A stretch of DNA of 33,700 nucleotides from Actinomycetota bacterium (GCA_003132585.1 PKYG01000030.1:1-33700), one strand, 5' to 3'; shown: positions 14,838 through 22,528, counted from the stretch's first letter. The notes: generated by a model not told the origin, from the letters alone. Numbers and translations are program-made.

Positions 14838-15257
14838 TTACTGGCGAACGGCCTCCACGTTAACACCAGGCGAAGATGAGATTATGAAGGTCAACGTGTC
14901 GCCACTCACACTGACCGTCGCGTTTCCGCTAACAGCAGACGAGTCGAAGGGCACCCTTTGCGAGAAGTTGGAGTAACCGAGGGTTTCACCCTCTTTGGTG
15001 AAGACGTGCGTGCCTGTCTCCGCTCCCGACCACAAGGTGTCGGAGACTTCGTACTTGTCGCCGAGCTTCTTGATGGTGATGATCCAGGGTCCCACGGCGG
15101 AGACATACGGCTTCCCGTTGTACGTTGTGACCTTCCACGTTCCCACGTACTTGTCGGGTCCTCCGCCTCCGCACCCGGCGATGCCCGCCGCGACTACTCC
15201 GACAAGAACGCTGGTGAGAACGACGCGGATTGCTCGAGTTCGCATACGATGTGTCAT
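14838..15257 (-). CDS. Small secreted lipoprotein with lipocalin-like beta-rich domain, unknown
   Basis: The ATG at 15257 has GGGGAGGGG upstream; the frame is open further, but this start gives a clean lipoprotein signal. The product opens MTHRMRTRAIRVVLTSVLVG and reaches a lipobox ending AGIAGC at about residue 29. The mature part (about 110 residues) has alternating beta-strand patterns: YVGTWKVTTYNGKPY, PWIITIKKLGDKYEVSDTLW, GDTLTFIISS. 'GTWK' followed by strands is common in lipocalin-like or META-like small barrels, but the family is not certain. It probably sits on the outer face of the cytoplasmic membrane. It is divergent from the zinc-ribbon gene at 15360. Confidence 0.7.
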   Translation of the reverse strand: MTHRMRTRAIRVVLTSVLVGVVAAGIAGCGGGGPDKYVGTWKVTTYNGKPYVSAVGPWIITIKKLGDKYEVSDTLWSGAETGTHVFTKEGETLGYSNFSQRVPFDSSAVSGNATVSVSGDTLTFIISSSPGVNVEAVRQ

Positions 15258-15359
15258 GCTCACCGTCCCCTCCCCCTTTGCTGAGACGACCATACACCCA
15301 GATTCGTGGCTGACAGATGTAGTATGGCCATATCGGGAGCTTGGCTCAGGGGGGTCGTG

Positions 15360-16022
15360 ATGGCGTACTGTCGCGAGTGTGGGGCGCCCATCGACGAGGC
15401 GGCGAAGTTCTGTCCGGAATGCGGCACACCAGCAAACGGAGAGACGGTCACGGCGCCGGTCGAAGCAAGCCCGCCCCCCACGCCTCAGCCGAGCAACGCG
15501 AAGCCGAAGAAGAAGGCAACCAGACGGCAGACTACGTACGGTTGCCTGACGCTCGTCGGCATCGTGGTGATCATCGTCGCGGTGGTCGCGCTCGCCACGA
15601 GCGGTCACAAGACGAACGTCGCGACTTCCCCGACTCCGACTCCTGTTCGCCTCACGGCCAAAGAGACGCGAGAGTACAAACTCATCGCGGCCTTCCTCCC
15701 CAGGGGGAAGAAGATCGAAAACACAGAGTGGAATGCCCGCACTTCAGCCGATCAATCCCAGGCCGACGCCTTAACGTGGAAGGCTCTTGACCTGTACGCG
15801 GGGGCCGTAATAGCCATGGACAAGGATGGGTTCTTTAGTAAACACGTCAGGGCGGGCGGAGCAGTCAAGCAACTAGAAAAGCTCTTCCTGGCATACAGGG
15901 ACAACCTCACTGGGGAAATCTACGCGAAGAGCAGAGACGAGTTCGCTTTCTTCTACCCCCAGGCCCAAGTCGCCAGGGAGCGAGTGCAGGCCGAACTCAA
16001 CCGGATCGCAGGAATACAGTAG
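15360..16022 (+). CDS. Zinc-ribbon membrane protein with extracytoplasmic domain
   Basis: ATG at 15360 follows AGGGGGG. The 220-residue product starts with a zinc ribbon (YCRECGAPIDEAAKFCPECG, four cysteines in two CxxC knuckles). A Pro-rich basic linker (residues 25-58), one membrane helix (LTLVGIVVIIVAVVALATSG, about 62-82) and an extracytoplasmic region of about 130 residues (TAKETREYKLIAAFLPRGK to QAELNRIAGIQ) that is mainly helical follow. This layout is common in actinobacterial and firmicute envelope proteins of unknown function. The start was placed at the first Met before the cysteine ribbon. It shares a 102-bp divergent region with the lipoprotein gene, so co-regulation is possible. 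Confidence 0.75.
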   Translation: MAYCRECGAPIDEAAKFCPECGTPANGETVTAPVEASPPPTPQPSNAKPKKKATRRQTTYGCLTLVGIVVIIVAVVALATSGHKTNVATSPTPTPVRLTAKETREYKLIAAFLPRGKKIENTEWNARTSADQSQADALTWKALDLYAGAVIAMDKDGFFSKHVRAGGAVKQLEKLFLAYRDNLTGEIYAKSRDEFAFFYPQAQVARERVQAELNRIAGIQ

Positions 16023-16231
16023 CGCGCAGGTCGCCGCACGCGGCTGCCTGCCAGTGTGCGGGCCGTTCGTCTGTATGGCACCTCGTGGCAAACGCTCACT
16101 CCCTGGCGGGGACCATAGACCCCGCCTGCGCGCACGCGAGCAGGCCGAAGGCAGCTCTGACCACCGATACACTCTGCTTCTCGGCACCCAGATCCCGGCC
16201 ACGCTCGGCCTCTGACAACGGCGCCCAGGTG

Positions 16232-16845
16232 CTAGACGGCGCTCCCGAAGTGACGGCGCCAGAACCCGCGCGACTTGAGGCGCGCCACCTCGGCGGCGGC
16301 CTTTTCGGCGCGGTCGCGCTCGGTATCGCGCTCGGCCTGTAGCTCGGCGATCCGCTCGCCAAGGATCGTCTCAATGCGGCGGTCGGTATGCGCCGATGCT
16401 TCTACCAGGGCGCGGTACTCGCCGAGCCGTTGCAGGGTATCCTCGAGGCGCGTGCGCAGCTCGCCAACAGCGACCTCAGCGACTCCCCGCTGGCGCTCGG
16501 CTTCGTCGGCGCGAGCTGCTAGGGCAGCGTCGTGTTCGGCTTGCGCCCTTGCGGCGTCCAGAGCGGTCGTCGGCGCCGGTGGTCGGGTCGGTTCATCGGT
16601 CAACCCGGAAAGGTCGATCGGGCGACCGTAGCGGCCGCCGACGAAGGCGGCGAGTTCGGCGGTGTCGATTTGCCACGTCTCACCATGGGCGCCGTCTTTC
16701 GACTTCACGCCGGCAGGCGACCAGCTTGCAAATGCTTGCGGAGTGTCACGACGGAGACGCCGGAGACGCCGGCGGCCCCGGCGAGTGACAGGGGCGGCAG
16801 CGTTGGCGGGGTGTCCGGCGTTGGCGGGGTGCTGTCGGTGTCCAT
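16232..16845 (-). pseudogene. HTH plus coiled-coil plasmid/ICE-type protein, interrupted by a one-base frameshift
   Basis: From ATG at 16845 the frame reads MDTDSTPPTPDTPPTLPPLS, then an HTH (GVSGVSVVTLRKHLQAGRLP), and ends at a TGA near 16705. In another frame the same protein clearly continues: GVKSKDGAHGETWQIDTAEL, LAAFVGGRYGRPIDLSGL, a long charged coiled coil (AEHDAALAARADEAERQRG, IAELQAERDTERDRAEKAAA) and a C-terminal FWRRHFGSAV. The HTH and the following GETWQIDT strand form one DNA-binding module in mobile-element proteins, so a single-base deletion near 16705-16715 best explains the break. It could also be a sequencing error. With the downstream coiled-coil genes it looks like part of a plasmid- or ICE-derived block. 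Confidence 0.6.
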
Positions 16846-17115
16846 GTGCCGGTGTTTGCCAGTAAGTCGGCGATCCCTGCCGGCGCGGCCACACAGGGCA
16901 ACGGAGCGGCGGCGGCGCATAGTTCGTCGAGTAAGTCGTGGCTTGAGGCACTATCGACGCAGCTCTGGCGCTGTGTGAGGCTTAGGCGCGGCCTAGGCGT
17001 GGGGCGGCGCGGCCTATCGCCCGCGCGGCCTCCAGTTCGCGCTCTGCGCTCGCCGTGGAGCGCCGCGCCGCTTATCTACGCATTTGCACGCGTTTTCGAG
17101 GGGTGGGGCATGGTC

Positions 17116-17757
17116 TCACTCGGCCTTGCCGGCGCCCTCGCCAAGCGCGGCCAGCAGGTCGGTGACGCGACGCCCGTCCGCGGTGTCTTTCCAGTCGCGC
17201 TCGACGCGCTCGCGGGCATCGGCTAGCATCCGCCCCCTTGCCGAACCGCCGTCGCCGAGGACGGCCTTGAACGCGCCTCGGGCCGCGCCAAACTCCGGCA
17301 AGTACGCGCCTTCGTTCGCCGCGAGCAGGCCGAGCTGGTGGGCGACCGCCTTCGCTGCTTTTGCACGCTCGCGAGCCTCCTGCACGACGGGCTCCATCGC
17401 GGCGACCGCCTCGAAGAGCTGGCGCCCGGCGTCCTGCACGAAGTTCCTGTGCTCCGCGTACTCGATTAGCAGCTCGCGTTGGCTGTCTGCTTCGGTCGCG
17501 TCACGCTCGGCGGCGAGCTGGCGCGCAAGCTCCGACTTGGCGAGGCGCAGGCGGCCCAGTTCGTCGGCGGCGCTGTCGCGGCGCTTCTCGGCTCGCGCCA
17601 GGCGACGAAGGGCCGCCTCGTCGCCGCGTTCGACGGCAAGGGCTTCACGGGCCCCTTCTTCGCAGGCGTCGGCGTGCGCCGCTTCGGCTTCGGCGACACG
17701 CGCCTCCAGGTTTGTGCTCATTTTCGCGAGGGTCACGATTTGCGGCTCAGTCGTCAT
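17116..17757 (-). CDS. 213-residue coiled-coil protein, unknown
   Basis: ATG at 17757 overlaps the stop of the small upstream gene (ATGA). The sequence is almost entirely charged helix: NLEARVAEAEAAHADACEEG, RRLARAEKRRDSAADELGRL, then FVQDAGRQLFEAVAAMEPVV and AAKAVAHQLGLLAANEGAYL. The C-terminus is RVTDLLAALGEGAGKAE. There is no membrane span or enzyme motif. Ala-rich coiled coils like this are frequent in phage and plasmid cargo of high-GC bacteria (scaffold-like or accessory proteins). No family is recognised. It is downstream in a small leftward operon with the genes at 17754-17906 and 17903-18016. The region 16846-17115 has no gene. Confidence 0.6.
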   Translation of the reverse strand: MTTEPQIVTLAKMSTNLEARVAEAEAAHADACEEGAREALAVERGDEAALRRLARAEKRRDSAADELGRLRLAKSELARQLAAERDATEADSQRELLIEYAEHRNFVQDAGRQLFEAVAAMEPVVQEARERAKAAKAVAHQLGLLAANEGAYLPEFGAARGAFKAVLGDGGSARGRMLADARERVERDWKDTADGRRVTDLLAALGEGAGKAE

Positions 17758-17906
17758 GGCTGCTCCTTGCTGTCGCGCCGGACGGCGCGGCGTAGAAGGT
17801 TGTCGAGATCGGCGTGTTCGGTGTTCTCTTCGTCGGCGGCCGCCGGCTCGCGCCGGGCGGCACGGCGAAGGATGGTGTCGAGCGCGGCGGTGAGGTCCTC
17901 GCTCAC
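17754..17906 (-). CDS. 50-residue small protein with two copies of an LDxxLRRA motif
   Basis: GTG at 17906 overlaps the stop of the upstream frame (GTGA), and its own stop overlaps the next start (ATGA at 17757-17754), so it is locked between two genes. The product begins VSEDLTAALDTILRRAARRE and repeats the motif as EHADLDNLLRRAVRRDSKEQ. The repeated LDxxLRRAxRR units suggest two short amphipathic helices, each ending in a basic patch. A related unit (EHRDLDQLIRAAALDY) ends the upstream frame. Function is unknown. Confidence 0.55.
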   Translation of the reverse strand: MSEDLTAALDTILRRAARREPAAADEENTEHADLDNLLRRAVRRDSKEQP

Positions 17907-18016
17907 GGAGTGAACCGGTTCCGGCCTTCGTAATCCAGGGCGGCGGCGCGGATTAGCTGATCCAAGTCGCGGTGTTCGAGCGCGAGGGCGGTGCCGCTGC
18001 CATCGCCGCACTGCCC
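17903..18016 (-). pseudogene. C-terminal fragment of a related small protein
   Basis: The frame GTALALEHRDLDQLIRAAAL then DYEGRNRFTP ends at a TGA (17905-17903) that overlaps the next GTG start. It carries the same EHxDLDxLIRxA motif as its downstream neighbour. No start codon is present before the strong hairpin at 18017-18042, so the upstream part of the gene seems to be lost, or it uses a start I cannot identify. Confidence 0.4.
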
Positions 18017-18042
18017 GGAGCGGCGCCGGCTGGCGCCGCTCC
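18017..18042. terminator. Perfect 11-bp GC hairpin
   Basis: GGAGCGGCGCC (18017-18027), a 4-nt loop GGCT, and GGCGCCGCTCC (18032-18042). It has no U-tract. It sits where the leftward small-gene operon loses its 5' end. It may be a terminator or part of a recombination junction. The interval 18043-18196 has no convincing gene. Confidence 0.5.
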
Positions 18043-18196
18043 GTCGTTGGATTGCGACTCAGCCGGCGTGAAAGGATAGGTCAAGCACCCGGGATGGAGT
18101 TGGACCCCACTGGGCGACCCGTGCGGTTGGAGTGGAAGATCCGAAAGCATGGCCTCCCGCAGTATGGGCAATACATTGAGGTGTGGGTGTCGTGTT

Positions 18197-18415
18197 CAGC
18201 CGTCAGAAAGCCAAGACTTGCAGCGACTTCTGTCGTCTCGCCGACGCGAAGCCGACGTGTGCTACGGCGAAGACGCCCAGCAGCTACGCCAGGAGCCGCC
18301 GCAAGCCGACGCCACCAGAGGCCGTACAGCGCTACAGAGCGTGCGTGAGCTGGTCGGCGATTCTCGGTCCGAGAACCATAACCTCAGGGTGGACCGATTT
18401 CAGGGGGTCAGGTCA
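18197..18415. repeat. IS3-type right-end fragment, second copy of the 190-344 sequence
   Basis: TTGCAGCGACTTCTGT followed by CGCCGACGCGAAGCCGACG, then GAGCTGGTCGGCGA and CCTCAGGGTGGACC match 190-325 in the same order, with about 50 extra bp in this copy. The outer end on the minus strand is TGACCTGACCCCCTGAAATC, followed by GGTCCACC (18415-18388), the inverted partner of the left end at 11632. It marks the right border of the island 11.6-18.4 kb. No gene is visible from 18416 to 18550. Confidence 0.6.
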
Positions 18416-18550
18416 GTCTGGTCGCGCGCGCGCCGTTGCCGTCCTGGTGAAGCACGCCCAGCAAGAACGGCGCGAATTGCGCCGCCGACTAGAGGCGGAG
18501 GCGCGCATACAGCCCTCCTGAGCGCTTTTCGTGCCCCTCTGCACCCAGCG

Positions 18551-18691
18551 TCAACCGGAGGAGTCGATCTGCGGCGAGTCGCCCGGCTTCGCCCCTCCTT
18601 CGCCCGTTCGCGGATCTGCTCCGCAGTCCGGACAGCCCTCTGCCTCTGCGTTAACGGTCGTTCCACAATTGGCGCACTTGATGACGGCCAT
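18551..18691 (-). CDS. 46-residue zinc-ribbon protein
   Basis: ATG at 18691 follows AGGGGGGG with 5-nt spacing. The product begins MAVIKCANCGTTVNAEAEGC and continues PDCGADPRTGEG to a Gly/Pro-rich tail ending IDSSG. The four cysteines in two CxxC pairs (CANC, CPDC) form a zinc ribbon of about 25 residues. Small standalone ribbons of this kind are common and their partners are usually unknown. It resembles the ribbon at the start of the membrane protein at 15360 in arrangement only. Start and ribbon are clear; the function is not. Confidence 0.65.
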   Translation of the reverse strand: MAVIKCANCGTTVNAEAEGCPDCGADPRTGEGGAKPGDSPQIDSSG

Positions 18692-18805
18692 GGCGGCCCC
18701 CCCTCGTTGGATACGGCAACCCTACACCCCGCCAACGGCACGAGAAGCGGCCGACGAGAGGGCGGCTGTTTCTCCGGTGCACTGCAGCGCAGCCGCCCTC
18801 CCGAT

Positions 18806-18915
18806 CTGACCGGCCACCGTTTCGGGGACTTCGCCCACACGCACAGAACGTCCGGTCACACGCGACTGTAGGCGGCGCTCCGTTCAGCCGGCGAGGGTGA
18901 CGATCGCGGGACGCG
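18806..18915. repeat. About 110-bp dispersed direct repeat, copy 1
   Basis: The copy begins CTGACCGGCCACCGTTTCGG and includes CAGAACGTCCGGTC and GCGACTGTA, ending in CGAGGGTGAC. The first 55 bp carry an internal inverted pair, GACCGG / CCGGTC. Copy 2 lies 372 bp downstream in the same orientation. The opening also resembles the right terminal repeat of the IS3 element (TCCACCGTTTCGGG), so it may derive from an IS end. Confidence 0.55.
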
Positions 18916-19037
18916 GTTGACGTTGGCAGACCGTTGGGAGTGTAGGCGAATCAGGCTCGATCTCGGCGTGTCACATCATAGGGAATGACGAGAAGCCGCG
19001 CGAGAGCGGGTGCCTGACCGCGGGTATACTGGTCAAT

Positions 19038-19292
19038 ATGGGCGACCGACCACACGGCGAGCACGGCAGGTATCGCGAACTCCGTCACGTTGCCGACAAT
19101 CCTGGCGCCGTGGCCTTGGGGCTGGTGGCGATGCGACGCAACCAACCACCGTCCCGGCATCGCGTGGCACCTGCTAGCCGACCGGCCACCGATTCGGGGA
19201 CAACGCCCACACGTGACAGAACGTCCGGTCGTAGGCGACTGTACGCCACGATCTTGTCGGCCTTCGAGGGTGACAAAGAGCGGCGCGGGTGA
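19038..19292 (+). CDS. Doubtful 84-residue frame behind a TATACT box
   Basis: TATACT at 19025-19030 lies 7 bp before ATG 19038, the spacing expected for a leaderless actinobacterial transcript. The product begins MGDRPHGEHGRYRELRHVAD; its second half runs through repeat copy 2 (19178-19287) and has no family features. It may be a real short gene whose 3' end was replaced by the repeat, or a chance frame. No -35 box is clear. Confidence 0.25.
   Translation: MGDRPHGEHGRYRELRHVADNPGAVALGLVAMRRNQPPSRHRVAPASRPATDSGTTPTRDRTSGRRRLYATILSAFEGDKERRG
19178..19287. repeat. About 110-bp dispersed direct repeat, copy 2
   Basis: The copy begins CCGACCGGCCACCGATTCGG and includes CAGAACGTCCGGTC and GCGACTGTA, followed by CGAGGGTGAC near 19275. 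It matches copy 1 (18806-18915) along its length with scattered differences and the same GACCGG / CCGGTC inverted pair. The 262 bp between the copies contain the TATACT box. Confidence 0.55.
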
Positions 19293-19308
19293 CAATGCCG
19301 TTGCCGCT

Positions 19309-20556
19309 CTAGGTGGGTGGCTTGCAGACGCTGCAGGGCCGGTAACCTTCGGCCTTGGCCTTGCTCAGGTGGATGGCGATCTTGCTCTTGGAGAGGTAGC
19401 GACAGCCAGCGCGGTGGTAGCACTCACCGGTGGCCGTGATGTAGACGATGGGATCGCCGCCGGTTGAGGTGGTCGCATCGCCGCCGCTCGAACCGCCACT
19501 CGCTTGGACCGGCTTTGCGGAGCGGGTGAAGTGCCAAGAGACCGCACCGGAGGCGGAGAAGGTCACCGTGATCGTGCCGTCTCTCTGCGTCGAGTAGGTG
19601 CGCACCCCGTGGGCGTGCAGGCGAGCGAGGGTGGCCGGTGACGGGTGACCGTAGGAGTTCGGACCGACGGAGATGACGGCGTACTGCGGCCGTGTCTCAG
19701 AGAGGAAGCTGTCGCCGGTCGAGTAGGCGGAGCCGTGGTGGGCGACCTTGAGCAGATAGAGCGGCGGGCCGCGGGCGCAGATCGAGCCGACGGCGGCCTC
19801 GTTGGGGCCGCTGAGATCGCCGGTGAGCAGCACTTCTCTGCCGTCGATTCGGAGCAGAAGGACGATGCTGTCGGCGTTCAAGTCAGACGCCATGTAGGTG
19901 TCCGGGCTGAGCACCTGAGCGACGAGCGCGCCGAAGTGCAGGCGCTGCCCGCGGTAGGCGTGGCTGATCTTCGCACCGACGGAGTGCAGCGCCGACATCA
20001 GATTCCGATAGCAGGCGGTGCTCGCCGTGGCATCGCTATAGGCGACGCGCGGCCGGTAGCGCTGGACGATGCTCGCGAGGTCGCCGATGTGGTCTTCGTG
20101 CGGATGGGTGACGACGAGCGTGTCGAGACGCGAGATGCCGAGAGCGGAGAGTTCGCCGGCGATCGCGGTGTCGTTACCGGCGCTGCCGCCGTCGATAAGG
20201 CCCGCCCAGGAGCCGGCCTTGATGACGATGCCGTCGCCCTGGCCGACGTCGACGAAGGCGAGCGTGACACTGCCGCCACCACTGGCGTTGGTCGGCGCCG
20301 CTGTCTTTGCCGGCTTCGGCTTGGTAGAGGGCGTCTTCGCCGGCTTGGCGCTGTGCGTAGGCTTCGCCTTGGCGGTGGGCAGCGCAGCGCTCGGCGTGCC
20401 AGCAGTGCCGCCACAGCTTGCCAGGAGTGCCGACAGCAGGAAGGCGACGAGCAGATCGCGCAGTGGTCGCCAGAGGACAGGCAGCGGTTTGGCCAGGCGC
20501 TGCTCGTAGCGTGTGAGTCCTTGAGAAGAGTGCGACACTTCCGTGAAAACTCCCAA
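19309..20556 (-). CDS. ComEC-like metallo-beta-lactamase lipoprotein with C-terminal Cys/His motif
   Basis: This 415-residue protein has a signal/lipobox (LLVAFLLSALLASC, Cys near residue 48), then a Lys/Pro/Ala/Thr-rich linker (to about 90), then a metallo-beta-lactamase fold: FVDVGQGDGIVIKAG, LIDGGS, VVTHPHEDHIGD (HxHxDH metal site), VLLTGDLSG, KVAHHGSAYST, VISVGPNSYGHP. This order matches the free-standing relatives of the ComEC/Rec2 nuclease domain. The end (VYITATGECYHRAGCRYLSK, CSVCKPPT) is the small Cys/His module often attached to such extracellular nuclease-like proteins. It probably acts outside the membrane on DNA or nucleotides; the substrate is not proven. The N-region before the helix is about 30 residues long, so the true start could be internal. 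Confidence 0.8.
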   Translation of the reverse strand: MGVFTEVSHSSQGLTRYEQRLAKPLPVLWRPLRDLLVAFLLSALLASCGGTAGTPSAALPTAKAKPTHSAKPAKTPSTKPKPAKTAAPTNASGGGSVTLAFVDVGQGDGIVIKAGSWAGLIDGGSAGNDTAIAGELSALGISRLDTLVVTHPHEDHIGDLASIVQRYRPRVAYSDATASTACYRNLMSALHSVGAKISHAYRGQRLHFGALVAQVLSPDTYMASDLNADSIVLLLRIDGREVLLTGDLSGPNEAAVGSICARGPPLYLLKVAHHGSAYSTGDSFLSETRPQYAVISVGPNSYGHPSPATLARLHAHGVRTYSTQRDGTITVTFSASGAVSWHFTRSAKPVQASGGSSGGDATTSTGGDPIVYITATGECYHRAGCRYLSKSKIAIHLSKAKAEGYRPCSVCKPPT

Positions 20557-20761
20557 AGCTCCCCCGTGGCGAGACCCGGTGCCTTGCCTGAGACACCGCC
20601 CACATTGTCACCCTACCAGGATTGTGGAGCGGAATACGGAGCGGGTGGAGCGTGCACAGGTTACGGACACCTGACCGGCCCCAAGAAGGTGCCCCCTAGC
20701 AGGCATTCTCCGGGGCCTGCCGACACCAAGCCGACGTGCACCTAGGCTTTCGAACGGCGAT

Positions 20762-21718
20762 CTAGCGCTCTTCGAACCCCGCGGTGCCGCGCTGCAATCG
20801 CCAAAGCAGACCAGGATTGGCCTGCGCTCGCAGCATCAGCGCGGAATCGCCGAGCAGCGTGGCATCGAGCGTGCCGGCCTCAAGCGCGCGCAGGAACTGA
20901 AGCTGACCCGGCTCCAGTCTGAGCACGCGACGGAGCAACTCCGCAGCCCGGTGTTGTGCCGTGACAAGGTCCACTTGCTGATCACGCCGCGCCAGAGCCA
21001 CGACCTGGGCGCGCCAGTCCACCAGCCGCACCTGCTCCCCGGCGCTCGCCGAGTACTGCTCGGGCGACGGCGGTGGATAGGCGGCGCCACGAACGACAAG
21101 CACATTGCGCACAACTTCGAGGTCGAGGTCAGGAAGCTGCGCCAGTTCACCGACGTCGAAGAGGTCACGGGCGAGACCGCGTCGCGCAAGGGCGATGATC
21201 TTGCTGGCAGCGAGTTCGTCGAGCGCGAAAGTCAGCACTGACGGCGCAGCCAGATCGTCGCCGAACGGGTGCCGAAGGGGCAGACGCACTGGCTCAAGAA
21301 CGGGCACGCGGTCAAGGAAGTTGAGATCGAGCTTGAGTGCGTCACTCCTGCCGGCGGTGTTCCCGTAGCGCAGGATCAGATGCGCCATCGCATAGCTCTG
21401 CCGGAACTGCTTCACACGGTAGCCGGCTTGGCCGGCGAGCTCTTCAAGCTCAGCGAGCAACGCCGGTCGACGCCGTTGAGCTTCTTCCGCATCGGTCGCA
21501 CCGACGTAGTCGAGGTCGAGGTCGACCGAGAGCCGCGGCGCCTCGAGGTGCAGCAAGTTGAGCGCGCTGCCACCACGCAGTAGGAGTTCGTCGGGCACTC
21601 GCGCGACGATGTCGCCGAGCAAGGCAGCCAAGCGGTAGACGCGCTCCATTGAAGCGAGTGGGTAGCCGCTCGCGGTGGCGGCGCGCTCGTAGTAGCGCCG
21701 TGCCGGGTACGAGATCAC
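20762..21718 (-). CDS. AbiEii-family nucleotidyltransferase toxin
   Basis: This 318-residue protein of the AbiEii/AbiGii family contains RGGSALNLLHL followed by RLSVDLDLDYVG, the GS...DxD signature of a minimal nucleotidyltransferase. KLDLNFLDRVPVLEP and FALDELAASKIIALARRGLA with RDLFDV follow. Family toxins modify tRNA or other targets and arrest growth, aborting phage infection; they are neutralised by AbiEi. ATG at 21718 overlaps the stop of the upstream AbiEi gene (ATGA at 21718-21715), so translation is coupled. The protein is full length for the family, and its catalytic residues appear intact. In the 205 bp after its stop (to 20557) there is no gene. Confidence 0.9.
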   Translation of the reverse strand: MISYPARRYYERAATASGYPLASMERVYRLAALLGDIVARVPDELLLRGGSALNLLHLEAPRLSVDLDLDYVGATDAEEAQRRRPALLAELEELAGQAGYRVKQFRQSYAMAHLILRYGNTAGRSDALKLDLNFLDRVPVLEPVRLPLRHPFGDDLAAPSVLTFALDELAASKIIALARRGLARDLFDVGELAQLPDLDLEVVRNVLVVRGAAYPPPSPEQYSASAGEQVRLVDWRAQVVALARRDQQVDLVTAQHRAAELLRRVLRLEPGQLQFLRALEAGTLDATLLGDSALMLRAQANPGLLWRLQRGTAGFEER

Positions 21719-22467
21719 GCGCTGTCAGGGACGAAGTAGGGCGGCACAATCAGGTTCCAGCGAGAGACGAGGCGCCCGCCAGGCCGACGCTCGGCAAGGT
21801 AGACGAGGTGGGACGGACGCCGCGTGTGCAGGGCGCGGATCAGTGGCGTCTTGGGTTCATGCAGCCCCGAGGACTCGAGCAGATAGCCAAGACGCGCCGC
21901 CAGAGCAGCCTCGTGATAGTGGTCGACCCAGCGCACGACCTCCTCGGCGTCGAGTACGGGCAGCATGTCGATGGCTCGCGCCAGCTCGTCGATGCCACCG
22001 GCGTTGGCAGGGATGTGCATGCAGTCGACAAGCGTGCGCTCGGGACTCGTCGTGCGGACGAACTCAGCGCCCACCGACACACGGACGATGCCCTCATCGA
22101 TCCAGGGCCGTGCCCAACGGTAGCGCATGCCGGCGAACTCGAAGGCGCTGAAGCGGTGCGGGCTGGAGACGAGCATCTCGCTGCGCTCCGCCGGACCGGC
22201 GCCGTTCAGAGCCAAAGCCGAGCCGTAGACGAAGGCATAGGGCTGCGCGAGCCGCGCGCCCAGCCGGTAGGGATCCGGCGCAGCTCCGCTGCGCACCCAG
22301 AGACGGCGCCGGACACGCACGAAGGTTCCTTCGGCGCCGAGATAGATCAAGGCCCGAGACGCCAAGTCTGTCGTCGTTCTTGCGATGTCAGCCGCTTCGC
22401 CTAGCGACACGGGCTCGCCCGGGAGCACCGCCGTTCTTAGCAGAGAGGCTGGTTGGTCAGTTGTCAT
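21715..22467 (-). CDS. AbiEi-family antitoxin and autorepressor
   Basis: This 250-residue antitoxin has an N-terminal winged-helix region (MTTDQPASLLRTAVLPGEPV, EAADIARTTTDLASRALIYL) and the C-terminal AbiEi domain (AFVYGSALALNGAG, TTSPERTLVDCMHIPANAGG, LGYLLESSGL). AbiEi proteins bind inverted repeats in their own promoter and also counteract AbiEii. I chose ATG at 22467 because GAGGAGG lies 12 nt upstream; the frame extends to a TTG at 22488, but that would place the ribosome-binding site inside the gene. It is first in a two-gene operon with AbiEii. A long palindrome covers the start and promoter (22460-22517). Confidence 0.88.
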   Translation of the reverse strand: MTTDQPASLLRTAVLPGEPVSLGEAADIARTTTDLASRALIYLGAEGTFVRVRRRLWVRSGAAPDPYRLGARLAQPYAFVYGSALALNGAGPAERSEMLVSSPHRFSAFEFAGMRYRWARPWIDEGIVRVSVGAEFVRTTSPERTLVDCMHIPANAGGIDELARAIDMLPVLDAEEVVRWVDHYHEAALAARLGYLLESSGLHEPKTPLIRALHTRRPSHLVYLAERRPGGRLVSRWNLIVPPYFVPDSA

Positions 22468-22528
22468 CGCGAACCGTAACCTCCTCAAATGGCGATGTTA
22501 CGGTACTCGATGACAACCGCTGGGGCAA
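22460..22528 (-). promoter_or_regulatory. AbiE promoter within a 58-bp interrupted palindrome (probable AbiEi operator)
   Basis: Arm 1 is GTTGTCATCG (22460-22469) plus CCGTAAC (22474-22480). Arm 2 is GTTACGG (22497-22503) plus CGATGACAAC (22508-22517). All 17 bases pair perfectly, each arm being interrupted at the same place by 4 unpaired bases. On the minus strand TTGCCC (22528-22523) and TACCGT (22505-22500) form a promoter with a 17-bp spacer, and the -10 box lies in the arm. The ribosome-binding site and start codon are also covered, so bound AbiEi would block both transcription and start-site access. Confidence 0.75.

Noticed and set aside
19038-19292. Leaderless gene as a firm call
   Set aside because: The -10 box spacing fits, but half the frame lies in a dispersed repeat and no family is visible, so it was kept only as a doubtful entry.
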